Shown: positions 1-8,189 of the stretch, piece by piece
Layout of the letters: each line of letters begins with the position of its first letter
How positions within the stretch are numbered: position 1 is the first letter of the stretch
NCBI GenBank assembly: GCA_022770365.1
Contig: JALEHU010000099.1
Location: forward strand, 1-64,000
Source of the DNA: Blautia sp.
GTDB lineage: Bacteria > Bacillota > Clostridia > Lachnospirales > Lachnospiraceae
Length of the DNA: 64,000 nt
Direction of reading: 5' to 3'
Position numbers and translations under genes: made by a program
The notes under the pieces: generated by a model
The model's input: the letters and a program-made list of their open reading frames with translations, nothing else
Told to the model about the DNA's origin: nothing
Databases searched by the model: none

Positions 1-443
1 GCAAAAAGGATATCTCCCGCTTCCATAGCGCTGACTGCATCATCAATATACCAGCCGTTTGCCTGTGTTCCGGAAAGGCGGATCTGATCAATCGCATCCA
101 GCGAATCATACAGAGACATTACGGAAGTAGCGGTCAGATAAACTCTGTCCAGAGGCATCTGAAGAACAGTGATATCACTGTCCAGGTTTTCCGGGGCTTC
201 CTTTCCCTCAGGAACCACCAGATATTGTGTTCCATCATTGATATCCAGCAGCCGGTAATCATCTGAATAATTGTATATTTTAAATTTCTGCGCATACTCC
301 AGCGGCATCTCTGACTCAAATGTCAGACCATCAATCTCCGGGGCTTCCTCCGCCCATACTGACTGGCACGGTACTGTTCCAAACATCATTACTGTAACAG
401 TCGCAGCTGCCAGAATTTTCTTCGTTAAGTATTTCCTGTTCAT
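1..443 (-). CDS. BtuF/FhuD-like periplasmic-binding-protein, N-terminal part (runs off the window)
   Basis: The first 147 residues are visible; the gene continues past the left edge. It starts with a signal peptide (positively charged start, hydrophobic core, cleavage near VWA-EE). There is no lipobox: the only Cys lies in TVPC. After the signal comes APEIDGL, then FKIYNYSDDYRLLDI and YLVVPEGKEAPENLD, the pattern of the first lobe of class III metal/corrinoid/siderophore binding proteins. The same segments recur in the C-terminal domain of the 994-residue protein upstream (540-3524), so the two are paralogous. It is the fourth visible gene of the cobalamin-riboswitch operon. The likely job is binding a tetrapyrrole, corrinoid or metal chelate for an ABC importer. 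The ligand is inferred only from the riboswitch and the CbiK neighbour. Confidence 0.7.
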   Translation of the reverse strand, partial: MNRKYLTKKILAAATVTVMMFGTVPCQSVWAEEAPEIDGLTFESEMPLEYAQKFKIYNYSDDYRLLDINDGTQYLVVPEGKEAPENLDSDITVLQMPLDRVYLTATSVMSLYDSLDAIDQIRLSGTQANGWYIDDAVSAMEAGDILF

Positions 444-497
444 TCTTTTATCATCTCCGATTACCAGTACATCGTTATTTAAGAAACAAGGAATCAG

Positions 498-522
498 GAA
501 AGCTGCCATTACAGCAGCTTTC
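498..522 (-). other. Intercistronic hairpin
   Basis: GAAAGCTGC and GCAGCTTTC arms around a 7-base loop lie in the 96-bp gap between the 994-residue gene and the next binding-protein gene. No T-run follows on the minus strand, so it is more likely an mRNA processing or stability element than a terminator. Confidence 0.5.
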
Positions 523-539
523 ACTTAATAACCTGTTTC

Positions 540-3524
540 TTATTTTTCTTCACTGATCAGTTCTGCTGCAAGGTCACTGCAATCAAACAGTACGCCATAC
601 GCTTTCAGCCATTCTGCTTTTGCCATTTCATTCTCTTCGTCTTCGGAACGGTCCACGATCATTGGGATATTAAGAAGTGACATTTTCCGGGCCGTTTCTT
701 TCAGAATCTGCTCTCCCTCTTCACTTTTCAGAACATCTGCCGGAAGAATCACAAGATCACATTCATTCTGAATAATGTCACGGAATTCCATATCTGTATA
801 ATCACCTTCCGAAGCGATGAAATCCTGAAGTTTCAGCTGTTCCAGGGTATCCCTGCCTGCCTCGGAAGTGCTGTAAATTTTCTCCAGCGGCTGTCTCACA
901 ATAATGGTATCCTTGTCAAGTCCTGCCGGTACTTCCTGATTTTCCGGAACGATCAGATATTTTACTACATTTCCGCTGTACAGTTCTTCTGTTGTATCAG
1001 TTGCTGTGGCAGCTTCTTCTGAAGAACCGTCTTCTGCATGCTGCTCCTCTGTTTCTGAAACATCAGAAGCCGCAGTGGAATCCTGTTCTGTATCCTCCAG
1101 AGTTTCTGCGGTACGTTCGGTATCACTTACCATATCAATTTCCAGAAGAGTAATATCATTTTCATAATGGAAAATCTTAAAATATTCCGCATATTCCAGT
1201 TTCTCTTCTGATTCCAGATTCAGACCGATAATTTCCGGTGCCGTTTCATCAAGCTTCAGATTACCGGTAGAGATCATACTGTCCTCGGAAGATGGATTAG
1301 AAGAATCTGTGCTGTCCGTTCCTTTTTTATCAGCACCTGCCAGATATACAAAAATATGATAAGTAATCTCGTGAGGTACGGACATCTTGGTAGTCATACC
1401 GATAATCGTATTATTCTGATTCAATGTTACCGGAATGGTAAACGTTCCGGCTCCTGTATACTGATTTCCGGCTGCCTTTACATAGACAAAAGATGTACTG
1501 CTGAAGGAAATCGTTGCATACGCTTTTCCGCCGCTGATGGTTACCTTACTGCAGGAAATACTGGTACGTCCGCTTCCTCCTGACCAGGTGAAACGATCCG
1601 GAGTATACACACCATCCGGCAGGCTTGTGGAATTATCCACTGCAGATGTGGAACCGCTCAGATCGGATTCGTGTGCGGATTCACTCTCCGGTTTATCATC
1701 CGGAACCGGCGTTGGAGAAGGTGTCGGTGCTGCAGTTGGAGTAACCGGTTTCTCCGGATTTTCGGTATCAATTTTTACCATGCCTTCTGTTTTAAAGGTA
1801 AGAGTTCTGTCATACCAGGTATCATTTTTTACGGAATGTGCTGCAATGCTGATTCCCTCATCAAGAGTACTGACCGGAATCCGGAATGTATACTGTCCCT
1901 CTTCGTTTTCTTTGAATTTAACCCAGGAAGACTCTCCGGCTGCAGCGGCCTGAGCGGCAGTTCCTGCAAACAGATAATCATATCCGACACCGCTGAGAGT
2001 AACAACCGCTGTCATTTTTCCTTTTTGGGATGTCAGTTCACAGTTTACTACACGAAACATAGAAGAACTGGATTCTACATTAACCGTATATTTTCCATCT
2101 TCCAGTATTTCCGGTTTCTGTGCAGGAACAGGTGTCGGCGTTGCTTGTGGTGTCACAGTCGGTGCTTCTGTCGGTACCGGAGTTACAGTTGGTGTTTCTT
2201 CCGGCGTTTTTGTCGGTACCGGAGTTACAGTTGGTGTTTCTTCCGGCGTTTTTGTCAATTCCGGAATGGTAAGCGTCAGTTCCCCCTTGGCATACCAGTT
2301 GCCGCTGGACAGAGCACAGATTGCAACGTTCACCTTCTGACCACCTTTCTCTGCAGGGACGGTAAAGGTATAGGTGTAACCACCTTTTTCATTCGGCACA
2401 CCGGTAATGATATTTTCTTTATTTTCGTCTGTATAGCTTCCCAGATAAAGCTTATCATAGTTCTGCTTTTCTGTAGAAATGGTCACTTCAATCTGATCCC
2501 CATATAATTTTGCGGAAGAATCTGTAATGACAAACATCTTAAACTCGTTTCCGTCTTCCTTTTCCAGTTTCATTCCCGCATCGTCCACAGATGCATCCGG
2601 TTCTATGGAGGGTGCTTCCGTAGGAGTCGGATCAGGTGCTTCTGTTGGAACAGGGGTTGGTGCCTGCGTAGGCTCCACGGTGGGCGCAGGTGTAGGCTCT
2701 GTCTCATCTTTTGTCATAACCTTCGGAACCGTCAGGAAACATTCTTTGGTTGTATACCAGCTTCCGTCTGCTGATTTTCCGGGAACAAAAGTAATCGTCT
2801 GTCCCATTTTCTCAACAGGAAGCTCAAAAACATAACGATATCCGTCTCCATTAGAGGTTCCCTGAATAAAACTGCTCTTTTCCGCATCGGCTGCAGATCC
2901 AAGATAAATCCTGTCATACGTTGCATTGGCACTGTCAAGAGTAACTGTGATTTTCTCACCACTTACCGTTGCGGTTACTTTTGCAATTCGAAACATACGG
3001 AAAGAACTGGTAATGTCAATGTTGTAATCTCCGTCTTCATATACAGCATCATCGACAACAATGCTCTGAAGCATGGGGGTATCCGCACTCCCGGCTTCTT
3101 CCGCCGCCTCTTCCTTATTTCCTTCCGCTTCCGATTTTTCATCCGCTGCATTATTTCCATCCGCTTCCGATTCTTCATCCGCATCATTATTTTCTTCCGC
3201 TTCCGATGTTTCATTCGCAGAATCAGGCTTTTCTTTATCGTCTTTTTCACTGTCTGTATCTGCTGAATCTTCTTTTTCTTTCGAATCCTCTGCGGTATTT
3301 TTTTCGGTATTATCGTCCTGATCTACGGAAGCTTCCTCTGCATTACTCCCCTCAACGGATGTATTACTTTTGATCTGTGTCCCTTCTGTTTTTTCATTCT
3401 GTTCCTGTGTTTGTTTTTCCTCAGCAGTTACTTCCTGATCCGAAGCATAAGAATAAGCTGCCGGAGTAATGGACACCGCTGCTGTCAGAAACAGCGCCAG
3501 GAACTTTCTGGAATTTCTTTTCAT
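540..3524 (-). CDS. Secreted multidomain protein: four beta-type (NEAT-like?) domains plus one binding-protein lobe
   Basis: 994 residues, starting at an ATGA overlap with the previous gene. Layout: signal peptide (1-28), a very acidic Ser/Glu/Asp-rich stretch (29-150), domain 1 (about 161-267), Thr/Pro linker, domain 2 (315-421), Thr/Pro linker with a repeated TPEETPTVTPVP unit (424-470), domain 3 (474-577), Pro linker, domain 4 (636-728), and a C-terminal domain (762-994). Domains 1-3 share an early MF pair (RMF, KMF, SMF), a YD-x-(I/L/Y)-(Y/F)-x-G strand and a late W-Y pair. Domain 4 is a different type (GSGRTSIS ... VPHEITYHI). The C-terminal domain resembles one lobe of a BtuF/FhuD-type binding protein, interrupted by a Ser/Glu-rich insert at 800-850. 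No LPXTG motif, SLH domain or C-terminal membrane helix is seen. The NEAT comparison is tentative. A role in capturing a corrinoid, haem or metal chelate at the cell surface is inferred from the operon. Confidence 0.75.
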   Translation of the reverse strand: MKRNSRKFLALFLTAAVSITPAAYSYASDQEVTAEEKQTQEQNEKTEGTQIKSNTSVEGSNAEEASVDQDDNTEKNTAEDSKEKEDSADTDSEKDDKEKPDSANETSEAEENNDADEESEADGNNAADEKSEAEGNKEEAAEEAGSADTPMLQSIVVDDAVYEDGDYNIDITSSFRMFRIAKVTATVSGEKITVTLDSANATYDRIYLGSAADAEKSSFIQGTSNGDGYRYVFELPVEKMGQTITFVPGKSADGSWYTTKECFLTVPKVMTKDETEPTPAPTVEPTQAPTPVPTEAPDPTPTEAPSIEPDASVDDAGMKLEKEDGNEFKMFVITDSSAKLYGDQIEVTISTEKQNYDKLYLGSYTDENKENIITGVPNEKGGYTYTFTVPAEKGGQKVNVAICALSSGNWYAKGELTLTIPELTKTPEETPTVTPVPTKTPEETPTVTPVPTEAPTVTPQATPTPVPAQKPEILEDGKYTVNVESSSSMFRVVNCELTSQKGKMTAVVTLSGVGYDYLFAGTAAQAAAAGESSWVKFKENEEGQYTFRIPVSTLDEGISIAAHSVKNDTWYDRTLTFKTEGMVKIDTENPEKPVTPTAAPTPSPTPVPDDKPESESAHESDLSGSTSAVDNSTSLPDGVYTPDRFTWSGGSGRTSISCSKVTISGGKAYATISFSSTSFVYVKAAGNQYTGAGTFTIPVTLNQNNTIIGMTTKMSVPHEITYHIFVYLAGADKKGTDSTDSSNPSSEDSMISTGNLKLDETAPEIIGLNLESEEKLEYAEYFKIFHYENDITLLEIDMVSDTERTAETLEDTEQDSTAASDVSETEEQHAEDGSSEEAATATDTTEELYSGNVVKYLIVPENQEVPAGLDKDTIIVRQPLEKIYSTSEAGRDTLEQLKLQDFIASEGDYTDMEFRDIIQNECDLVILPADVLKSEEGEQILKETARKMSLLNIPMIVDRSEDEENEMAKAEWLKAYGVLFDCSDLAAELISEEK

Positions 3525-4159
3525 TTTTCTTCTCCTGACTCAATTACTCTGTATTTTGAATCTTTGACTTCAATTGTATAGATTCCATCTTCCAGATTCA
3601 GTTCTTCCTGAAATTCTGCTTCCCCTGTCTCCGCAGATTCTTCCGGCTTGGGATCTGTAACGCTGACTTTATGGTCATACCATTTCCCCTTTGTCCCAAT
3701 CAATGCCAGGTCAAATTCCTCATCAAGAGCCTGGACCGGGATATCAAAGCCATACACTTCTTCTGTGATTCCGTCACTGTATGTAACGGTATCGGTAGTC
3801 GGCTTAAGAAGCTCTGCCCCATCTTTCTGTGCATCTTCTGCCAGTCCGACAAAAAGATTCACAATACTTTTCGAAGCAAGGCTTACATGCAGAGTCATCT
3901 TTCCATCTTTTACAGTCAGAATGCCCCGTCCTTCATTAGCCTCGTTTACATGGAACATACTGCTGTCTGTATCAAATTCCGCACTGTAAACACCGTCTTC
4001 CAATACACCATCCTCCGCTTTTGCCTCTTCCGTCTCCTCCGGAGATACTTCCGCAGTTTCTTCCTGAGCATCTTCTGCCAGAACAGTATGATAACCTCCC
4101 GTTACAGCAGAAATGCACACAGCAAATACAGTAAACAACATCACGCATCTTCTTTTCAT
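3521..4159 (-). CDS. Secreted single-domain protein, same domain family as the 994-residue protein
   Basis: 212 residues behind AGGAGG (4168-4173). It has a signal peptide (cleavage near VLAED), an acidic linker and one domain at about 51-167 with the family signature DSSMF near the start and KWYDHKV at the end. The last 24 residues read LEDGIYTIEVKDSKYRV, which is the opening strand of a second copy of the domain, and then the gene stops. Its stop overlaps the start of the 994-residue gene (ATGA), implying translational coupling. It has no membrane anchor or sorting signal. It may pass a ligand between surface proteins, by analogy with NEAT relays. No function is proven by the sequence. Confidence 0.7.
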   Translation of the reverse strand: MKRRCVMLFTVFAVCISAVTGGYHTVLAEDAQEETAEVSPEETEEAKAEDGVLEDGVYSAEFDTDSSMFHVNEANEGRGILTVKDGKMTLHVSLASKSIVNLFVGLAEDAQKDGAELLKPTTDTVTYSDGITEEVYGFDIPVQALDEEFDLALIGTKGKWYDHKVSVTDPKPEESAETGEAEFQEELNLEDGIYTIEVKDSKYRVIESGEEK

Positions 4160-4180
4160 TCATTTATCCTCCTACAACAA

Positions 4181-4213
4181 CTGCCCGGAAATCAGCAGAT
4201 TGATTCCGGGCAG
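4181..4213 (-). other. Hairpin between the chelatase gene and the next gene
   Basis: CTGCCCGGAA and TTCCGGGCAG arms lie between cbiK and the 212-residue gene. On the minus (coding) strand no T-run follows. On the plus strand it is followed by ATTTTTTATT, so it could stop antisense transcripts. On the coding strand it more likely affects mRNA stability. Confidence 0.5.
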
Positions 4214-4313
4214 TATTTTTTATTGTTCACAGTCGTATTTTCTCATTATGTGACCGTTTTCCTATCCGGTATCTTTATCAGAAAACAGCCGCAGCATCTT
4301 ATAACAACTTCCT

Positions 4314-5555
4314 TTACTCTGCCAGAGAATCGATTGCTGCTTTTGCATGGTCTACATAAAGCTGTTTTACTGCATCAATTCTTCCAAGACCAGCAATCTG
4401 AGCATTTACACTGTCAAAATTTCCGGATGCCTCAAACAAGCTCTTCCAGGAATCTTCTTCAACACCTGCCATGTCGTTGTTTGCATGATCACCTGCTACT
4501 ACCATAAGAGGACGAAGAATAACCTTTGTGTATCCGGCTTCTTTTACTTTGTCAATGACTGCTTCACATGCCGTATCTTCAGGTTCACCCTCTACAGTAC
4601 CAATGAATGCATTGGCAAATCCCAGTTCATCCATCTGTGTCTGCATCTGGCTGTAGCTTATCTTTGCTGTATGAGAAGTTCCGTGTCCCATAAATACAAA
4701 TGCCACACCGTCTTCTGCTGCTTTTTCCATACTCTCATATCCTGCATCTGCAACTGCTGCATCTGTAACAGCTTTGGCTACTGCTTCTTTATCAGCATTG
4801 ATAACCGTTGCGTCATCGCCAACCTCACCAAGAAGAGGTTCTGCAATGGCGATTGATTCAAACTGATCCTGATATTCTTCCAGAGCTTCTCTCATTTCAT
4901 CATACTCTGCACCATGCATCAGATGAGTCGGCTGTACTACCAGATTCTTAACACCATTTGCTGCTGCGCGGTCCAGTGCCTGCTGCATATTATCAATGGC
5001 CTCACCATCTCTTGCCTGTACGTGGTTGATGATAATCTGTGCAGTGAATGCTCTTCTTACAGACCAGTCCGGATAAGCTTCCTTCAGAGCATCTTCAATT
5101 CCTTTGATATCTTCTACACGGCTGTCATTATAGGAAGTACCAAAGCTTACTACCAGAAGCTCATTTTCACCGATTTCATCCTGGTTCAGTGCATCATCAG
5201 CAGACGCATCACCGGTATCCAGTCCGAAATAATCCGGGCTTGCTTCTTCGCCTTCTACCAGTTCTTTCTGAGCATCTGTCAGAGCATCCCAGGCTTCTTT
5301 TGCAGCTACACAGTCCTCGTCTGTAGTTTCCGTTCTTTCCTGAACATAAATCTTATCGATCAGTGCTGCAACATTGTCAGCTGCTTCCTGGTCTGCGTCT
5401 GCGCCTTCCTCTGCTGTCTCTTCTCCTGTTTCCTCAGTATCAGCCTCTGCCTCTACAGCTGTTTCTTCCTCTGCAAAAGTCGGTACAGTTCCCATCATCA
5501 TCAGGGTAGTTGCAGAAAGTCCTAATGCCAGTGCTCTAAATGCTTTGTTTCTCAT
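4314..5555 (-). CDS. cbiK: Exported CbiK-type sirohydrochlorin cobaltochelatase
   Basis: 413 residues from the ATG behind AAGGAGGAG; upstream in-frame codons lack a ribosome site. A clear signal peptide (cleavage near TFA-EEE) is followed by an acidic linker, then a small helical segment (about 60-108) with the KEAWDALTDAQKELV pattern often found in secreted proteins, then a complete CbiK domain (130-413). The three metal/catalytic residues of the family are present: His291 in MGHGT, Glu322 in GTVEGEP and His357 in AGDHANNDM. CbiK normally inserts Co2+ into sirohydrochlorin in the cytoplasm during anaerobic B12 synthesis. Exported family members are known in Desulfovibrio (CbiK-P), where haem binding was described. 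Here it is the first gene after a cobalamin riboswitch and is followed by surface-binding proteins, so a role in metal or tetrapyrrole handling outside the membrane is likely. A cytoplasmic paralogue lies at 33409-34194. Confidence 0.88.
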   Translation of the reverse strand: MRNKAFRALALGLSATTLMMMGTVPTFAEEETAVEAEADTEETGEETAEEGADADQEAADNVAALIDKIYVQERTETTDEDCVAAKEAWDALTDAQKELVEGEEASPDYFGLDTGDASADDALNQDEIGENELLVVSFGTSYNDSRVEDIKGIEDALKEAYPDWSVRRAFTAQIIINHVQARDGEAIDNMQQALDRAAANGVKNLVVQPTHLMHGAEYDEMREALEEYQDQFESIAIAEPLLGEVGDDATVINADKEAVAKAVTDAAVADAGYESMEKAAEDGVAFVFMGHGTSHTAKISYSQMQTQMDELGFANAFIGTVEGEPEDTACEAVIDKVKEAGYTKVILRPLMVVAGDHANNDMAGVEEDSWKSLFEASGNFDSVNAQIAGLGRIDAVKQLYVDHAKAAIDSLAE

Positions 5556-5728
5556 GTTTTGTCTCCTCCTTACCTGTGAGAAAAATAATGTTTCTGATGT
5601 ATGTTCAAATTTTGCATCAGCAATTTTGTAAGGTACGACAACATGAGCAGATATTTTCATCTTGTCCTACAAGTTGTGAAAGTATCTCCATTTCACCTTT
5701 CTATACTCCAGTACATCAAATAATGTAT

Positions 5729-5753
5729 TAAAAAGAATCCCACCAGAAGGATT
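5729..5753 (-). terminator. Possible second terminator after the cobalamin riboswitch
   Basis: On the minus strand AATCC and GGATT arms are followed by CTTTTTAA, downstream of the stronger hairpin at 5794-5827. The stem is short, so it is either a weak second terminator or part of an alternative fold. Confidence 0.4.
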
Positions 5754-5793
5754 TTTTTATATTACAGGAAAATGCTTCGTATTTTCTTATGAT

Positions 5794-5827
5794 ATAAAAA
5801 AAATCCTCTCACCATAGGTAAAAGGAT
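5794..5827 (-). terminator. Intrinsic terminator, expression platform of the cobalamin riboswitch
   Basis: On the minus strand an 11-bp stem (ATCCTTTTACC against GGTGAGAGGAT, with G-U pairs) and a 3-base loop are followed by eight T residues. It lies about 80 bases after the aptamer and 240 bases before cbiK, the expected place for B12-dependent termination. Confidence 0.8.
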
Positions 5828-5906
5828 CGTATCAGGAAAAACAGATTCATGCTCTTCCACTCGGTACAATCAATTACTCGTGATCTGAAACATCATGTTC
5901 CCGTAC

Positions 5907-6096
5907 CAACAACAGGCAGGTTTCCTGGCTTATAAATCATCATACAAGACTGCCTTCCCGGTTTCCCAGTGACTGTGCACATACACGTGTCTTGTACTCC
6001 TTAAATACAGTGACGAGATCGTACAGGATTCTCACCTGTTTCCCTATTATACAAAAATTGTTCTTCTTGCTTAAACAAAGTCTGTCACCTGTTGTT
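5907..6096 (-). promoter_or_regulatory. Cobalamin (AdoCbl-type) riboswitch, first copy
   Basis: Read on the minus strand, it shows the family landmarks in order: a P1 arm (AACAACAGG) at 6088-6096, GGGAAACAGGTGAGAATCC, GTCACTG, GGGAAACCGGGAAGGC, then GCCAGGAAACCTGCC (the B12 box), closing with CCTGTTGTT, which pairs with the first arm. A terminator hairpin follows. It should switch off the exported cbiK / surface-protein operon when cobalamin is plentiful. Confidence 0.92.
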
Positions 6097-6116
6097 TTCT
6101 TTATTTAATTTTTTTT

Positions 6117-6145
6117 AGAATATCATATTTTTCTGTAAAGCTCAA
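6117..6145 (-). promoter_or_regulatory. Promoter of the cobalamin-riboswitch surface operon
   Basis: TTGAGC (6140-6145) and TATTCT (6117-6122) with a 17-base spacer on the minus strand, about 20 bases ahead of the riboswitch P1 arm. Confidence 0.65.
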
Positions 6146-6358
6146 GTACTTTTTACAGAATGCCTGACAATGATTTTTACATATACATACAAAAAGCTGT
6201 CGCTACTTAATTCACTAAAAAGTGATCATATTCAACGTGCCACGCCCCTGCATTTTCCTGCTTTACACCATCCCCGAGATAATGTATATTCTTATATGTA
6301 CATTTTAAAAGGAGGAAGAACTGCATCAGACATCTTCAGTCAACGCAGACAAATTTAT

Positions 6359-6838
6359 ATGAACAAAAAAATCGCATACCTCGGCCTCTTTTCCGCAGTA
6401 GCTATTATATTCGGATATGTAGAAACCCTGATTCCGGTATTCGCAGGAATCCCGGGTATCAAGCTGGGGCTGGCAAATCTGGCAGTGCTTTTTATCCTGG
6501 CACGGTATACATGGAAAGAGGCGGCTCTTGTTTCACTGATTCGAATCCTGGTCATTGGATTCATGTTCGGAAATCTTTTCAGCATTGCTTACAGCATTGC
6601 CGGAGCATCCCTAAGCCTTCTGGTTATGACATTATTAAAACGACAGAAAGGATTCAGCATCGTGGGAATCAGCATCGCAGGAGGTGTCAGCCATAATGTC
6701 GGGCAGCTTCTCGTAGCCATGCTCATTGTAGAAAATACCAGTCTCATTTATTACACTCCTGCGCTTCTGGTTTCCGGGGTCATTACAGGACTGCTCATCG
6801 GTATCCTTACTTCAGAAACTGTCAGAAGAATCCCATAA
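6359..6838 (+). CDS. Gx transporter family membrane protein (Hpre_diP_synt_I type)
   Basis: 159 residues, about five hydrophobic segments. The sequence MNKKIAYLGLFSAVAIIFGYVET, then IPGIKLGLANLAVLF and GGVSHNVGQLLVA, is typical of the family once named heptaprenyl diphosphate synthase component I, now grouped with ECF-type S components (Gx transporter family). It probably imports a small molecule, perhaps a thiamine or flavin-like precursor; the substrate is unknown. I chose the ATG at 6359 because it gives the conserved start, although no good ribosome site is adjacent (a GGAGG lies 44 bases upstream). The reading frame stays open further upstream but does not match the family. It is convergent with the next gene and divergent from the riboswitch. 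Confidence 0.75.
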   Translation: MNKKIAYLGLFSAVAIIFGYVETLIPVFAGIPGIKLGLANLAVLFILARYTWKEAALVSLIRILVIGFMFGNLFSIAYSIAGASLSLLVMTLLKRQKGFSIVGISIAGGVSHNVGQLLVAMLIVENTSLIYYTPALLVSGVITGLLIGILTSETVRRIP

Positions 6839-6872
6839 TCTTCAAAGCTTCCATTGCGTGTCTTCGAATACC

Positions 6873-6899
6873 AAGTAACTCAAGCCATGTTACTTTTTT
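6873..6899 (+). terminator. Intrinsic terminator after the Gx transporter gene
   Basis: AAGTAAC and GTTACTT arms around a 9-base loop, followed by a T-run, 35 bases after the stop codon. Confidence 0.75.
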
Positions 6900-6910
6900 C
6901 AGATAATTGA

Positions 6911-7969
6911 TCAAACTGTCGTCAGTTCTTTTATCAGATCCGGTACTGTCGTCATCTGTTTTAAACGAGCAGCATTGCTTCCGCAGAAAATCAGTCCATT
7001 CTCCGTATCTCCCTGAACTGCAGCAATCAGCGCCTGTGTAATACAGTACGGCGCTTTTGCAGGATTGCAGGCACTCAGGCAGGAAAGGCAGCGTTTTACC
7101 GGCACCTGCCCCTGTGCCACTTTTTCCAGGAAAGCATTATGAACCGCCCGTCCGGGCATTCCCACCGGGCTCTTGATGATCTCAATAGAAGATGCATCTG
7201 CATCCAGATAAGCCTGTTTAAATTCAGGTGATGCATCGCACTCTTTTGTCACTACAAATCTGGTTGCCATCTGCACACCATCCGCTCCCAGTTCCAGCAC
7301 ATGAAGGATATCCTGCCTGTCATAAATTCCTCCGGCAACAGCCACAGGAATGGCACATCCGTACTTTTCTCCATATTCTTTCACAACAGCAATAATCGCC
7401 TGGATTTCCCTGTCATATTCTTCGGATGTCACCGTGCTCAGCTGCTCACGGGAAAATCCCAGATGCCCGCCTGCCTTCGGTCCTTCTATGACAACCATAT
7501 CAGCCGTTCTATGGTGATGTCTGTCCCAGAGCTTCAGAATGACTCTTGCAGATTTTGAAGAGGAAACAATCGGAGCTATTTTTGTCTGTTCCTCATATCC
7601 TTTTACAAGTTCCGGAAGTTCTGCTGGAAGTCCTGCTCCACTGATGATCAGGTCGGCTCCGGCCTCACAGGAAGCTCGAACCTGCGCCGCATATTCCCTG
7701 GTTGCAACCATAATATTTACACCTACCAGACCATCTTTTGCCTGTTCTTTTGCTTTTCCGATATGTTTTTTCAGAGCACGCAGGTTCGCCTCATGACAGT
7801 TTGTATAAAAATTCGGTTCCTGAAATCCTATCTGCGCTGCTGATATCACACCGACTCCTCCGGCTCCGGCAACTGCCCCGGCAAGCCCGGAAAGACTGAC
7901 TCCTACTCCCATTCCTCCCTGAATAACGGGAATACATGCTGTTTTATTTCCAATCACTAATGTCTTCAT
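6911..7969 (-). CDS. FMN-dependent NAD(P)H oxidoreductase (nitronate monooxygenase / FabK-like)
   Basis: 352 residues, TIM-barrel family of 2-nitropropane dioxygenase and enoyl-ACP reductase II. Visible marks are IPVIQGGMGVGVS at the start, VGVNIMVATREY, the flavin-phosphate loop IEGPKAGGHLG, VAGGIYDRQD and ADGVQMATRFV. The C-terminal part has a cysteine cluster, RCLSCLSACNPAKAPYC, which true FabK lacks; it may bind a metal or Fe-S centre. ATG 7969 is taken as the start; a GTG one codon upstream is equally spaced from AGGAG. The promoter carries a perfect palindrome resembling a FabT/MarR operator (8016-8032), hinting at a lipid or redox role. The substrate is not known. Confidence 0.8.
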   Translation of the reverse strand: MKTLVIGNKTACIPVIQGGMGVGVSLSGLAGAVAGAGGVGVISAAQIGFQEPNFYTNCHEANLRALKKHIGKAKEQAKDGLVGVNIMVATREYAAQVRASCEAGADLIISGAGLPAELPELVKGYEEQTKIAPIVSSSKSARVILKLWDRHHHRTADMVVIEGPKAGGHLGFSREQLSTVTSEEYDREIQAIIAVVKEYGEKYGCAIPVAVAGGIYDRQDILHVLELGADGVQMATRFVVTKECDASPEFKQAYLDADASSIEIIKSPVGMPGRAVHNAFLEKVAQGQVPVKRCLSCLSACNPAKAPYCITQALIAAVQGDTENGLIFCGSNAARLKQMTTVPDLIKELTTV

Positions 7970-8015
7970 CACAAAAATATTCTCCTTATCATTCTATTTG
8001 TATAAATACTATTTT

Positions 8016-8032
8016 ATTTTGATTATCAAAAT
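8016..8032 (-). promoter_or_regulatory. Perfect 17-bp palindrome, FabT/MarR-like operator
   Basis: ATTTTGAT-T-ATCAAAAT lies just downstream of a promoter with TTGACT (8068-8073) and TATATA (8045-8050). Binding here would block early transcription of the flavin oxidoreductase. The sequence resembles operators of FabT-type MarR regulators of fatty-acid genes; no such regulator is in this window. Confidence 0.6.
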
Positions 8033-8044
8033 ATTTTCTTTTAT

Positions 8045-8073
8045 TATATACAACATATTCATTGCAAAGTCAA
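8045..8073 (-). promoter_or_regulatory. Promoter of the flavin oxidoreductase gene
   Basis: TTGACT, 17-base spacer, TATATA (or TATAAT at 8042-8047 with a longer spacer) on the minus strand. Confidence 0.55.
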
Positions 8074-8144
8074 TATATTATAGAAATAATTATCATAAAA
8101 TATAGTATTCAAAACTACCTTGTTTCATCACCGGATACGAATAA

Positions 8145-8189
8145 TCCATGACAATTCTAAAAAGTAGTCCATGACGATTCTCCAAAAAG
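8145..8189. repeat. Short direct repeat in the gap between two genes
   Basis: TCCATGACAATTCTAAAAAG (8145-8164) is repeated with small changes at 8168-8189, a 23-bp period. The rest of the 330-bp gap holds the oxidoreductase promoter and the terminator at 8182-8231. Confidence 0.5.

Noticed and set aside
1537-2507. Long open frames on the plus strand across the 994-residue gene
   Set aside because: They mirror the low-complexity Thr/Pro/Glu coding sequence on the minus strand, lack ribosome sites and give Cys/Arg- or Ser/Gly-rich products without family signs.
5374-5631. Plus-strand open frame over the start of cbiK
   Set aside because: Ser/Ala/Val-rich shadow of the acidic linker and signal peptide of cbiK.
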